Assembly (NCBI RefSeq): GCF_024448165.1
Contig: NZ_JAMOLN010000029.1
Span: 1 to 64,000, forward strand
Origin: Streptomyces longispororuber
GTDB lineage: Bacteria; Actinomycetota; Actinomycetes; Streptomycetales; Streptomycetaceae
Direction: 5' to 3'
Length of the DNA stretch: 64,000 bases
Both the position numbers and the translations under genes were made by a program. Below the pieces are notes generated by a model. It ran no database searches. It saw nothing but the letters and a program-made list of their open reading frames with translations, and was not told the origin of the DNA. Below, piece by piece: positions 56,949 to 64,000 of this stretch. Within the stretch, counting starts at the first letter, position 1. Every line of letters begins with the position of its first letter.

Positions 56949-59723
56949 ATGGCGAGCGGACGTACCGGGGCGCACCTGCGCGGGCGGCAGACCGAGTGCG
57001 AGACGCTGGACCGGCTCGTGGCGACGGTCCAGGCCGGACACAGCGCGGTCCTGGTGCTGCGCGGCGAGGTGGGCATCGGGAAGACCGCACTGCTCGACCA
57101 CGTGAGCGCCGGCGCGGACGGCTGCCGGACCGCCCGGGCGGTGGGCATCGAGTCCGAGATGGAGCTGGCCTTCGGCGGCCTGCACCAGTTGTGCGCACCG
57201 TTCCTCGACCGGCTCGGCAGCCTGCCGCCCCCGCAACGCGACGCGCTGGGCACGGCGTTCGGCCTGACCGCGGGCTCGCCGCCGGACCGCTTCCTCGTCG
57301 GGCTCGCCGTCCTCAGCCTGCTCGCCGACGCCGCCGACAAGGAGCCGCTGATCTGCGTCGTCGACGACGCTCAATGGCTGGACAGGGTCTCCGCGCAGAC
57401 CCTGGCGTTCGTCGCGCGCCGGCTGCTGGCCGAACGGATCGGACTGGTCCTCGCCGTGCGCGAGCCCTCCCTGGACTCCGAGTTCACGGGACTGCCCGAG
57501 CTGACGGTGGGACGGCTCAGCGACAGTGACGCCCGCGCCCTGCTGTACTCCGTGATCCCCGGCCGGCTCGACGAGCGGGTCCGCAACCGCATCGTCGCCG
57601 AGACGCAGGGCAACCCGCTGGCCCTGCTCGAACTGCCGCGCGGGCTCAGCCCGGCGGAGCTGGCGGGCGGATTCGGCCGCCCCGACGCGCGGCCGCTCGC
57701 CGGCCAGATCGAGCAGAGCTTCCTGCGCCGGGTCGAGGCACTGCCGCCCGCGACGCGGCAGCTGCTGCTCGTCGCCGCGGCCGAACCGGTGGGCGACGTC
57801 ACCCTGCTGACCAGGGCGGCCACCCTGCTGGACATCGAGGAGTCCGCCGCCTCCGTGGCCGAAGCGGCCGGACTGATCACCATCGCGACCCGGGTGCGCT
57901 TCCGCCACCCCGTGGTCCGCTCGGCCGCCTACCGCATCGCCACTCCAGAGGCCCGCCACCAGGTGCATCGCGCGCTGGCCGCCGCCACGGACCCGGACGA
58001 GGACCCCGACCGCCGGGCCTGGCACCTCGCCAACGCCACGGCCGGCTCCGACGAGACCGTGGCCGCCGAACTGGCCCGCTCCGCCGGCCGCGCGCAGGCC
58101 CGCGGCGGGATCGCCGCGGCGGCCGCGTTCCTGGAGCGGGCGGCCGAGCTCACCCCCGACCCGGCCGTCCGCGGTGCCCGGGCACTGGCGGCGGCCCGCG
58201 CCATGTACCAGGCAGGCGGGTACGATGCGGCGCGCGAGCTGCTGGACGCCGCGACCCTCGGCCCCATGAGTGAACTCCAGCTCGCCCAGGCGGAACTGCT
58301 GCGCGGACAGATCGTGTTCGCGTCCAAGAGCGCCGGCAGCGCCCTCCCGCTCCTCGTACGGGCGGCCGGGCGCCTGGAAGCGCTGGATCCGGGCCTGGCC
58401 CGGCAGACCTATCGCGACGCCCTGGACGCCGCGCTCATCATCGACCGGCTGCCGAGCGGCGTTCAGCTGCACGACATCGCCCGGGCCGCGCTCGCCGCAC
58501 CGCCGGGACCGCCACCGGACCGGGGCGACCTGCTTCTGCGCGGCCTCGCCCTGATGACCGTCGACGGCTACCCGGCGGGAGCGCCCATGGTGCTGCGGGC
58601 CCTGGACGCGCTGTGCACCGAGGAGGTCACCAGGGAGGAGGGCCTCGGCTGGTTCCCGCTCGCCGCCCGCATGGCCTTCAACGTCTGGGACTTCGGGAGC
58701 AACACGACGCTCTCGACGCGCCTGGTCGAACTCGCCCGCGAGACCGGGGCGTTGGCCGTCCTGCCGTCCGCGCTCCTGCAACTGGTGTCGAACCGGGTCC
58801 TGGCCGGCGAACTCGACCACGCCAACGCGCTGATCGCCGAGGCGCAGGCGATCGGCGAGGCCACCGGCAGCCGCTACCTCGCCCACTACGTGTCCCTGGT
58901 GACCGAGCCGTGGAAGGGCCGGGAGGCGGAGATGCTCCGGGCCGTCGACGCCATGACCCGGGACGCGGACCTCCACCAGGGAGGCCCCGGCAACGTCCTC
59001 AGTTCGAGCGAGTGGGCGAAGTCGGTGCTCTACAACGGCCTCGGCCGCTACGAGGAGGCGTACGCCGCGGCCGAGCGGGGCGCGGAGAACCTGGCCGAAC
59101 TGGGCCTCGCCATCCGCTCGATGGTCGAGCTCGTCGAGGCCGCCGCCCGCAGCGGCCGACCGGCCCGCGCCGCCGAGGCCGCCCGCCTGCTCTCCGACAT
59201 GGCGAGGGCGAGCGGGACCGACTGGGCGCTCGGCACCTCGGCCGTGGTCCGTGCCCAGGTGCACGAGGGGGCGGCCGCCGAGACCCTCTACCAGGAGGCG
59301 GTCGAGCGCCTGGGCCGCACCGATGTCAGGATCACCCACGCCCGCGCCCACCTGCTCTACGGCGAATGGCTGCGCCGCGAGAACCGCCGCGTCGACGCCC
59401 GCGAGCACCTCGGCATCGCGTACGAGGCCCTGAGCCGGATCGGCGTCGACGGGTTCGCCCAGCGCGCCTGGCACGAACTGCGCGCCACCGGCGTGACGGC
59501 CGCCAAGCGGACGGCCGACGCGCGCGTCGCGCTCACCGCGCAGGAGGCGCAGATCGCGCACCTGGCCGGCGGCGGGATGACGAACCCCGAGATCGGTGCC
59601 CAGCTGTTCATCAGCCCGCACACGGTGGAATGGCACCTGCGCAAGGTGTACGCGAAGCTCGGCGTCGCCTCCCGGAAGCAGCTCAGCGGCGCCTTCCCGG
59701 ACGGCGCGGCCGTCCTCACCTGA
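56949..59723 (+). CDS. LAL-type LuxR regulator, tandem paralogue 3
   Basis: Large regulator of 924 residues from ATG 56949, chosen because GAGGCGG precedes it and the N-terminus then matches paralogue 1 (MAS..., LRGRxxECxxLD). In-frame starts at 56832 and 56910-56922 would extend it. Walker A is GEVGIGKT (39-46), with Val replacing the usual Pro. Shared block ESEMELAFGGLHQLCAPFLDRLGSLPPPQRDALGTAFGL, Walker B LICVVDDAQWLDR, HTH LTAQEAQIAHLAGGGMTNPEIGAQLFISPHTVEWHLRKVYAKLGVASRKQLSGAF. Confidence 0.92.
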   Translation: MASGRTGAHLRGRQTECETLDRLVATVQAGHSAVLVLRGEVGIGKTALLDHVSAGADGCRTARAVGIESEMELAFGGLHQLCAPFLDRLGSLPPPQRDALGTAFGLTAGSPPDRFLVGLAVLSLLADAADKEPLICVVDDAQWLDRVSAQTLAFVARRLLAERIGLVLAVREPSLDSEFTGLPELTVGRLSDSDARALLYSVIPGRLDERVRNRIVAETQGNPLALLELPRGLSPAELAGGFGRPDARPLAGQIEQSFLRRVEALPPATRQLLLVAAAEPVGDVTLLTRAATLLDIEESAASVAEAAGLITIATRVRFRHPVVRSAAYRIATPEARHQVHRALAAATDPDEDPDRRAWHLANATAGSDETVAAELARSAGRAQARGGIAAAAAFLERAAELTPDPAVRGARALAAARAMYQAGGYDAARELLDAATLGPMSELQLAQAELLRGQIVFASKSAGSALPLLVRAAGRLEALDPGLARQTYRDALDAALIIDRLPSGVQLHDIARAALAAPPGPPPDRGDLLLRGLALMTVDGYPAGAPMVLRALDALCTEEVTREEGLGWFPLAARMAFNVWDFGSNTTLSTRLVELARETGALAVLPSALLQLVSNRVLAGELDHANALIAEAQAIGEATGSRYLAHYVSLVTEPWKGREAEMLRAVDAMTRDADLHQGGPGNVLSSSEWAKSVLYNGLGRYEEAYAAAERGAENLAELGLAIRSMVELVEAAARSGRPARAAEAARLLSDMARASGTDWALGTSAVVRAQVHEGAAAETLYQEAVERLGRTDVRITHARAHLLYGEWLRRENRRVDAREHLGIAYEALSRIGVDGFAQRAWHELRATGVTAAKRTADARVALTAQEAQIAHLAGGGMTNPEIGAQLFISPHTVEWHLRKVYAKLGVASRKQLSGAFPDGAAVLT

Positions 59724-59831
59724 CCCCCCGCCGGGCCGGCCACGGGGTGCGCCCCGGCATCCCCAGGGTGCGGACCACGGACTCCCCGGGGCGCCACGGA
59801 GGGGGTCGCGGCGGGAGCGTGTCCGCACAGT

Positions 59832-59847
59832 GGCATCGACGGATGCC
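59832..59847. promoter_or_regulatory. Inverted repeat GGCATC-GACG-GATGCC upstream of sigma gene
   Basis: Perfect six-base arms with a four-base loop, 18 bases before the GTG at 59865. It could be an operator or a leader hairpin. No TGTCACA box is present upstream of this sigma gene. Confidence 0.4.
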
Positions 59848-59864
59848 GGGTGTGAAACGGAGCC

Positions 59865-60533
59865 GTGGTGACCGTGTCCAAGAACGTGTCGGAGTCGCGT
59901 ACAGACCGCCCGCCGTCCCCCGACGACAGCACCCTGGACGAGGCCGTGGCCGTCTTCGAAGGACTGCGCCCACGGCTCTTCGGGATCGCGTACCGGATGC
60001 TCGGGAGCGTGGTCGAGGCCGAGGACGTGGTCCAGGACGTCTGGCTGCGCTGGCAGCGGACCGACCGCTCGGTGGTGATCAACCCCACCGCCTTCCTGTC
60101 GCGCGCCACCACCCGGCTGGCCATCAACGTGGCCCAGTCCGCCCGGTCCCGCCGCCAGACCTACATCGGCCCCTGGCTGCCCGAACCCGTCGACACCGGC
60201 AGCGACCCCGAGGCCGGCCTGCACCTGGTGGAGGAACTGGAAGTCGCGCTGCTCCTGGTACTGGAGAAGCTGACGCCCACGGAGCGGGCCGTGTACATCC
60301 TGCGCGAGGCCTTCGAGTACACCTACGCCGACATCGCCGACATGCTGCACCTCACGCCCGTCAACGTCCGCCAGATCGCCAGCCGGGCCCGCAAACACCT
60401 CGCGACCGAGCAGCGGGAGACCGTGGACGCGATGGAACACCGCCAACTGCTCGACACCTTCGTCGCGGCGGCCAGGACGGGAGACGTCGCTTCCCTGGAG
60501 TCCCTCCTGGCGCCGGAGTTCGCCGGGAGGTAG
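59865..60533 (+). CDS. ECF41-type sigma factor truncated before its SnoaL domain
   Basis: Sigma factor of 222 residues. Region 2 RPRLFGIAYRMLGSVVEAEDVVQDVWLRWQ, linker YIGPWLPEPVDTGSDP (WLPEP intact), region 4 LTPTERAVYILREAFEYTYADIADMLHLTPVNVRQIASRARKHL. The C-terminal domain begins (HRQLLDTFVAAARTGDVASLESLLAP) but the frame ends three or four residues later, exactly where a fragment of a NACHT gene on the other strand begins. Both sigma regions are complete, so it may be active but unregulated, or a decaying gene. GTG 59865 or 59868 is the likely start (GGAG close upstream). Confidence 0.85.
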   Translation: MVTVSKNVSESRTDRPPSPDDSTLDEAVAVFEGLRPRLFGIAYRMLGSVVEAEDVVQDVWLRWQRTDRSVVINPTAFLSRATTRLAINVAQSARSRRQTYIGPWLPEPVDTGSDPEAGLHLVEELEVALLLVLEKLTPTERAVYILREAFEYTYADIADMLHLTPVNVRQIASRARKHLATEQRETVDAMEHRQLLDTFVAAARTGDVASLESLLAPEFAGR

Positions 60534-60535
60534 CG

Positions 60536-60990
60536 GTTCCGGGCCACCAGGGACCGGGCGACGAACGTCGAGCGCCGGGTGAAGAAGTGCAGGATGTGCA
60601 GACAGCTCAGCTCCAGCAGGCTGTCGTGGAAGGCGGTCGCGTCGGCGGACAGGTCACGGGTGGCGTCCTGCCCCTCGGCCTTCAGCCGGCGGGCCAGTTC
60701 CTCGTGGCCGAGCCTGACCGCCTCGACGTCGTCCATGTCCAGGTCGCCCCGTGCGGTCAGCGTCACGACGAGCGCGTCCGCCACGGGTTCCAACTCGTCC
60801 GACGCCACCGGGGGTTCGTGCGGGTTCACGTCGAGGGCGGCCTGCTCGAGCCGGCGCGCGATCTTCCACATGTCGAGCCGGGTCAGCGCACGCTTCTCGC
60901 CGTGCCAGCTGACCAGTCGGGAGCCTGTCTGCTGGTTCCGCGCCTGGCGACGGGACGTTCCGGCCGGGCGCGGGAAGCCGTCAACCGGCT
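60536..60990 (-). pseudogene. Fragment of a NACHT-family (NLR-like) ATPase gene, N-terminal helical domain only
   Basis: On the minus strand, from about 60928 to 60536, the frame reads SRLVSWHGEKRALTRLD, then residues matching the N-terminal helical region of Streptomyces NACHT ATPases as I know them (GDLDMDDVEAVRLGHEELARRL, LSADATAFHDSLLELSCLHILHFFTRRSTFVARSLV). The match stops at 60536, after about 130 codons; no NACHT ATPase motif remains. Upstream of 60928 the similarity (PGAEPADR) appears to continue in another frame, suggesting a frameshift near 60935. ATG 60871 is the first ATG. Treated as a remnant. Identification is from memory of the family and needs alignment. Confidence 0.65.
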
Positions 60991-61032
60991 TCCCGCGCCC
61001 GCCCCCGTGTCCGACGGAGCCGCCACGGACGG

Positions 61033-63738
61033 CTACGTGACGATCACCTCACTCACCACGGGCGCCACCGACCCGTCCGCCCACGCGAGGCGTACCGCGT
61101 CCGCGGTCGTCCCCGCGGGGGCGCGGAGCGTCGTGGCGGAGCCGGTGAGGGGGCCGAGCGGGTGCCACTCGCCGGCGATGCGGAGTTGGACCTGAGCTGT
61201 CGAGGCGGTCGCGTCGTCCGGGCGCAGGACCGTCACCGAGGTCACCGCGCGCGGTGCCGGGTACGTCACCGTGAGGGTGTCGCCCGGGGCCGGTGCGGAG
61301 GCGGCGCGGTAGGCGGTGTCGGGGGAGCCGTCCGCGGCCGCGGCCAGCGTGCTGCCGTCCGCCGGGGCCGGGCCGCCGCTGACCGTCGGGCGGTCCGGGC
61401 GCGACACGGTGAACTCGCGGACGACCAGCCAGTACTCCTGCCCGGCCGTCGCGCGGGCGCGCACGTAGCGGGCCGTCGTGCCGCCGGGGGCGTCCGCCGT
61501 CCACGTCGCTCTGCCGTCGAACTCCGCGCCCAGCGCGTGCCACGTCGATCCGTCCGACGAGTACTCCAGGACGCCCCGGTGCAGGTAGTCGTTGGTGCTG
61601 CCGGGCTTGCCCATGGCCACCGTCACCGAGCCGAGCGGCTGCTCGCTCCCGAGGTCGAGGCCGACGCTGTCGCCCGGCTGCGGTGACCGGCTGCTCCAGA
61701 AGTACGTGGAGTCGTCGCCGTCCGACACCCGGTCGGCCGTGTTGCCGTTGTAGACCGGCAGGTCCGTCGTGCCGGCCGGACGCGGGGGCAGGCCGAGCTG
61801 CGCGTCGAACGCGTCCCGGGCCTTCGCGAAGAACGGGTCGAGCACGCCCTCCCCGACGACCACCGGGATCTTGTTGCCGTTGAGGTCGGTGTACCGGTAC
61901 GACTTCGCCGCGGCGATCAGCCCCGGCAGCTGCTGGCGGATCGTCCACGCGGCGGCGGTGTGCCCGGCCCGCTGCTGCTCAAGCATGCGCGTCGCCGCGA
62001 TCCCGGCCACGCCCCACGCCTTCGCGGAGTCCAGCCACGGTCCCGCGTCCTCGACGAAGCCCTGCTCGACGCCCGCGCGGATCGTCGCCGGCGCGTCGCG
62101 CAGCGCCGTGAACGCCGCCGTCAGCCGGGACGCCGGGACCGAGCCCGCCCAGTAGCCCTTCATCAGCGCCGAGAGCTCGGGCGCCTCCGACGCGTTGATC
62201 GGCGAACTGTGGTTGACGTCGGTGAAGGCGCGCAGCGCCCGCGCGGTCCGCGCGTCGCCGCCCGCGGCCTCGTTCACGGCGGCGGTGTAGGACGCGTCGG
62301 CGTCGTACGCCGAGTCGTTCCACGTGTAGTCGGCGACGGTGTGCAGGGCGAGCTTCGAGGCGTACGGCTGGATCATCGGGTTGGCGGTGATCCCGGCCAG
62401 CTGCTCGGCGAGCCCCGTCTCGCGGCCGGTGAACGGGCCGAGGAACAGCCGCCCGGTCGCGTAGTCGTTCACGGGGTAGTTGTCCCAGGTCAGGATCGGG
62501 TGCCCGAAGACCTCCTTGGCCCGCTTCGCCTGGGCCACCGTCATCGTCGGCGCGACGACGCCCTCACCCGTCCACTCGACCAGCACGTCCTTGTCGAGCT
62601 GCTCGGACAGAGCGGTCTTGTACGGGGAGGAGGCGGTGTTGTAGTACTCCGTCGGCACCATCTGCAGCGGCAGCGCTCCGTCGTGCGTCTTGATGAACTG
62701 CTGGTTCACGCGGTTGAGGAGGAAGGCCTGCGCCTGCCCGGCCGCGCCGCCGCCGGTGCCCCACTTCGCCTCGTCGGCGGCGCAGTTCCAGTCGGTGTAG
62801 CTGATGTCGTCCAGCGGTACGGCGAACTGCCGCACGCCGATGTCCCACAGCGTCTGGAACTTGTCCGTCAGCGCCTTGAGGTCGTCGTCGGAGCTGTAGC
62901 AGACGCTCAGCCCGGGGGAGAGGGCGTAGGTGAACTCGACGTGGTTGGCCCGCGCCCCGTCCACCAGCTCCTTCAGCTGGGCGAGTTGGTCGGCCGGGTA
63001 GGCGTCGCGCCACTTGGCCCGCAGGTACGGGTCGTCCTTCGGCGAGTACACGTAGATGTTCATCTTGTGCCGGCCGTAGTCGTCGAGCTGGTCCAGGCGT
63101 GCCCGGTGCGACCACGGGGTGCCGTAGAAGCCCTCGATGACGCCGCGCAGCGGTGTCGCCGGCCAGTCGCGCACGGTCAGTCCGCGCACGGTGGCGCCGG
63201 GGGTCTTGCGGTGCGGCAGTACCTGGCGCAGGGACTGCGCCGCGTAGTAGGTGCCGGTCGGGTCGGCGCCGGACAGGACGATGCGGCCCGCGCCCTTCCC
63301 GCCCAGCGCGAGGACGTAGCCCTCCGCGGCGAGCCCGGCCGGGCCCTCGGTGCGCAGTGCGGAGAGGGCCGACGCCGATGCCGGGTTCTCGGCCGGACCG
63401 CCGACGTAGACCGTCAGCGAGTCGGACGAGGCGGGGGCGTGCCGGGTGGTGGTGACGTTCCGGGCGCCGGCCGCCTTCAGCGCCGCGGTCGTCACGCGCA
63501 CGGCGGCCGGGTCCGACGCCGGGCCGGTGACGACAGTGACGGCGGGGGTGACGGTGATCCGGTCGCTGCGCTGCTGCTCGGTGTGCGGAGTCGGGGTGAT
63601 GGCCGGCGGACCCTCGTCGGGCCGGGCGTCGGCCGCGGCCGGGCCGGAGCCGAAGGCGAGGGGAGCGGCGGACAGGGCGGCCGCGGCGATGGCGGCGATG
63701 AGCGGTGTCCTGCGGGATCTGTGCTTCGTGCGGAACAT
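61033..63738 (-). CDS. Secreted GH84 beta-N-acetylglucosaminidase
   Basis: Exported glycosidase of 901 residues. Signal peptide 1-37 (basic MFRTKHRSRR, hydrophobic IAAIAAAALSAAPLAF, cleavage near AAADA). Residues ~60-190 are the GH20b-like N-terminal domain (ends GLTVRDWPATPLRG). The GH84 catalytic barrel follows: IEGFYGTPWSHRARLDQLDDYGRHKMNIYVYSPKDDPYLR, with the catalytic Asp310-Asp311 pair in VPLDDISYTDW. The C-terminal ~250 residues hold an F5/8-type carbohydrate-binding domain (VYNGNTADRVSDGDDSTYFWSSRSPQPGDSVGLDLG) and a second beta-sandwich. It removes GlcNAc from glycans or glycoproteins outside the cell. GGAGG precedes ATG 63738; control by DasR is likely. Confidence 0.93.
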   Translation of the reverse strand: MFRTKHRSRRTPLIAAIAAAALSAAPLAFGSGPAAADARPDEGPPAITPTPHTEQQRSDRITVTPAVTVVTGPASDPAAVRVTTAALKAAGARNVTTTRHAPASSDSLTVYVGGPAENPASASALSALRTEGPAGLAAEGYVLALGGKGAGRIVLSGADPTGTYYAAQSLRQVLPHRKTPGATVRGLTVRDWPATPLRGVIEGFYGTPWSHRARLDQLDDYGRHKMNIYVYSPKDDPYLRAKWRDAYPADQLAQLKELVDGARANHVEFTYALSPGLSVCYSSDDDLKALTDKFQTLWDIGVRQFAVPLDDISYTDWNCAADEAKWGTGGGAAGQAQAFLLNRVNQQFIKTHDGALPLQMVPTEYYNTASSPYKTALSEQLDKDVLVEWTGEGVVAPTMTVAQAKRAKEVFGHPILTWDNYPVNDYATGRLFLGPFTGRETGLAEQLAGITANPMIQPYASKLALHTVADYTWNDSAYDADASYTAAVNEAAGGDARTARALRAFTDVNHSSPINASEAPELSALMKGYWAGSVPASRLTAAFTALRDAPATIRAGVEQGFVEDAGPWLDSAKAWGVAGIAATRMLEQQRAGHTAAAWTIRQQLPGLIAAAKSYRYTDLNGNKIPVVVGEGVLDPFFAKARDAFDAQLGLPPRPAGTTDLPVYNGNTADRVSDGDDSTYFWSSRSPQPGDSVGLDLGSEQPLGSVTVAMGKPGSTNDYLHRGVLEYSSDGSTWHALGAEFDGRATWTADAPGGTTARYVRARATAGQEYWLVVREFTVSRPDRPTVSGGPAPADGSTLAAAADGSPDTAYRAASAPAPGDTLTVTYPAPRAVTSVTVLRPDDATASTAQVQLRIAGEWHPLGPLTGSATTLRAPAGTTADAVRLAWADGSVAPVVSEVIVT

Positions 63739-63768
63739 GGGTGAGCCTCCACGGTTGGCACATGCTCT

Positions 63769-63784
63769 AGCGGACTAGACCACT
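63769..63784. promoter_or_regulatory. DasR-type operator (dre-like) at GH84 promoter
   Basis: AGCGGACTAGACCACT matches the DasR consensus AGTGGTCTAGACCACT at 14 of 16 positions, with the central CTAG and one perfect half-site. DasR represses GlcNAc and chitin genes until glucosamine-6-phosphate is present, so the site fits the GH84 enzyme it precedes. It covers the -10 element. Confidence 0.82.
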
Positions 63785-63802
63785 TTGGTGATGCACTGTC
63801 AA
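63774..63802 (-). promoter_or_regulatory. Vegetative-type promoter of GH84 gene
   Basis: Minus strand: -35 TTGACA (63802-63797), spacer of exactly 17, -10 TCTAGT (63779-63774). Six of six and four of six matches to the consensus. The -10 lies within the dre-like site, as expected for a repressor-blocked promoter. The predicted start near 63767 gives a leader of about 30 bases. Confidence 0.78.
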
Positions 63803-64000
63803 TGTTGCGCGTTTGACGGTTACTTCGAGCAGATTCGAGCATCTCGTCGGCCGGGGGAGAGGTGGCTCGGCATGGTCGCCCGCGCCCTTCGGCGGGTCGA
63901 AAAATTTCGTCACCGGGCGCGGCGGCCGTTGCCGAGGTGAGATGGCAGCAGACCGCGGTGCGGTCAACGAAACTGCCGGTGACGGCAGTTGACCCTGCCT
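63803..64000. other. Right-edge intergenic region
   Basis: No gene is evident. It contains a stretch of lower G+C around 63785-63840 next to the GH84 promoter and, near the edge, an inverted repeat (63971-63990). Confidence 0.4.
63971..63990. promoter_or_regulatory. Inverted repeat AACTGCCG-GTGA-CGGCAGTT at right edge
   Basis: Perfect eight-base arms with a four-base loop. It may be a terminator of a gene beyond the edge or an operator in its promoter; the window ends ten bases later, so it cannot be assigned. Confidence 0.5.

Noticed and set aside
56781..60446. A 1221-codon leftward open frame
   Set aside because: It is antisense to two well-supported genes (LAL paralogue 3 and a sigma factor) and has no domain of its own.
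60323..60871. A complete 182-residue leftward gene
   Set aside because: Residues 1-112 look like a NACHT N-terminal domain, but the rest is antisense to the sigma gene, so it is a fragment running into a shadow frame.

Overview
The window is about 73% G+C, densely coding, and has GTG starts and strong GGAGG-type ribosome binding sites. It carries two WhiB-like proteins, an SsgA-like protein, many LAL/LuxR regulators and a DasR-type operator. Together these point to a Streptomyces (or close relative) chromosome, probably an accessory part of an arm, because regulators and redox genes dominate and no ribosomal, tRNA or central-metabolism gene is seen.

Layout. (1) 1-9 kb: an AraC regulator, a solitary sugar-type binding lipoprotein, an alpha/beta hydrolase with Asp at the nucleophile elbow, a large LAL regulator divergent from a chloroperoxidase-like hydrolase, and a beta-propeller-like protein of unknown function. 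(2) 9-15 kb: two textbook divergent pairs with visible operators, MerR/methyltransferase and TetR/SDR. They are followed by a type-II NADH dehydrogenase-like flavoprotein, MarR, a cupin and a GAF-type LuxR regulator. (3) 15-25 kb and 31-33 kb: a redox/stress block with three ECF41-type (SigJ-like) sigma factors, two YceI proteins, two NmrA-like proteins, a ferredoxin and its FAD reductase, Ohr/OsmC, AhpD, cupins and a WhiB protein. Ten start regions share TGTCACA, a spacer of 15 (once 16) bases, then C(G/T)GTC, which is the signature described for ECF41 promoters. I read this block as a locally clustered ECF41 regulon. (4) 25.5-31 kb: a five-gene leftward operon (MFS exporter, PIG-L deacetylase, cupin, EhpF-like adenylating enzyme, EhpG-like aldehyde dehydrogenase) that looks like a carrier-free two-protein carboxylate reductase system. 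(5) 33-60 kb: an XRE/NB-ARC/TPR regulator and seven of the window's eight giant LAL regulators. The last three are close paralogues in tandem. Between them lie a response-regulator-like protein, an XRE-cupin regulator, a WhiB protein, a hexapeptide-repeat protein and an SsgA-like protein. No PKS or NRPS gene is present to explain so many pathway-type regulators. (6) 59.8-61 kb: a fourth ECF41-type sigma factor that has lost its C-terminal domain where it meets a convergent fragment of a NACHT (NLR-like) ATPase gene, a probable deletion scar. (7) 61-64 kb: a secreted GH84 beta-N-acetylglucosaminidase whose promoter overlaps a 14/16 match to the DasR operator.

How the parts fit: ECF41 sigma factors probably drive the ferredoxin/flavoprotein, peroxide-detoxifying and NmrA/YceI genes, and the local one-component regulators control their own divergent partners. 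The targets of the LAL proteins lie outside the window or are unknown. All functional statements rest on reading motifs by eye; no database search was run.
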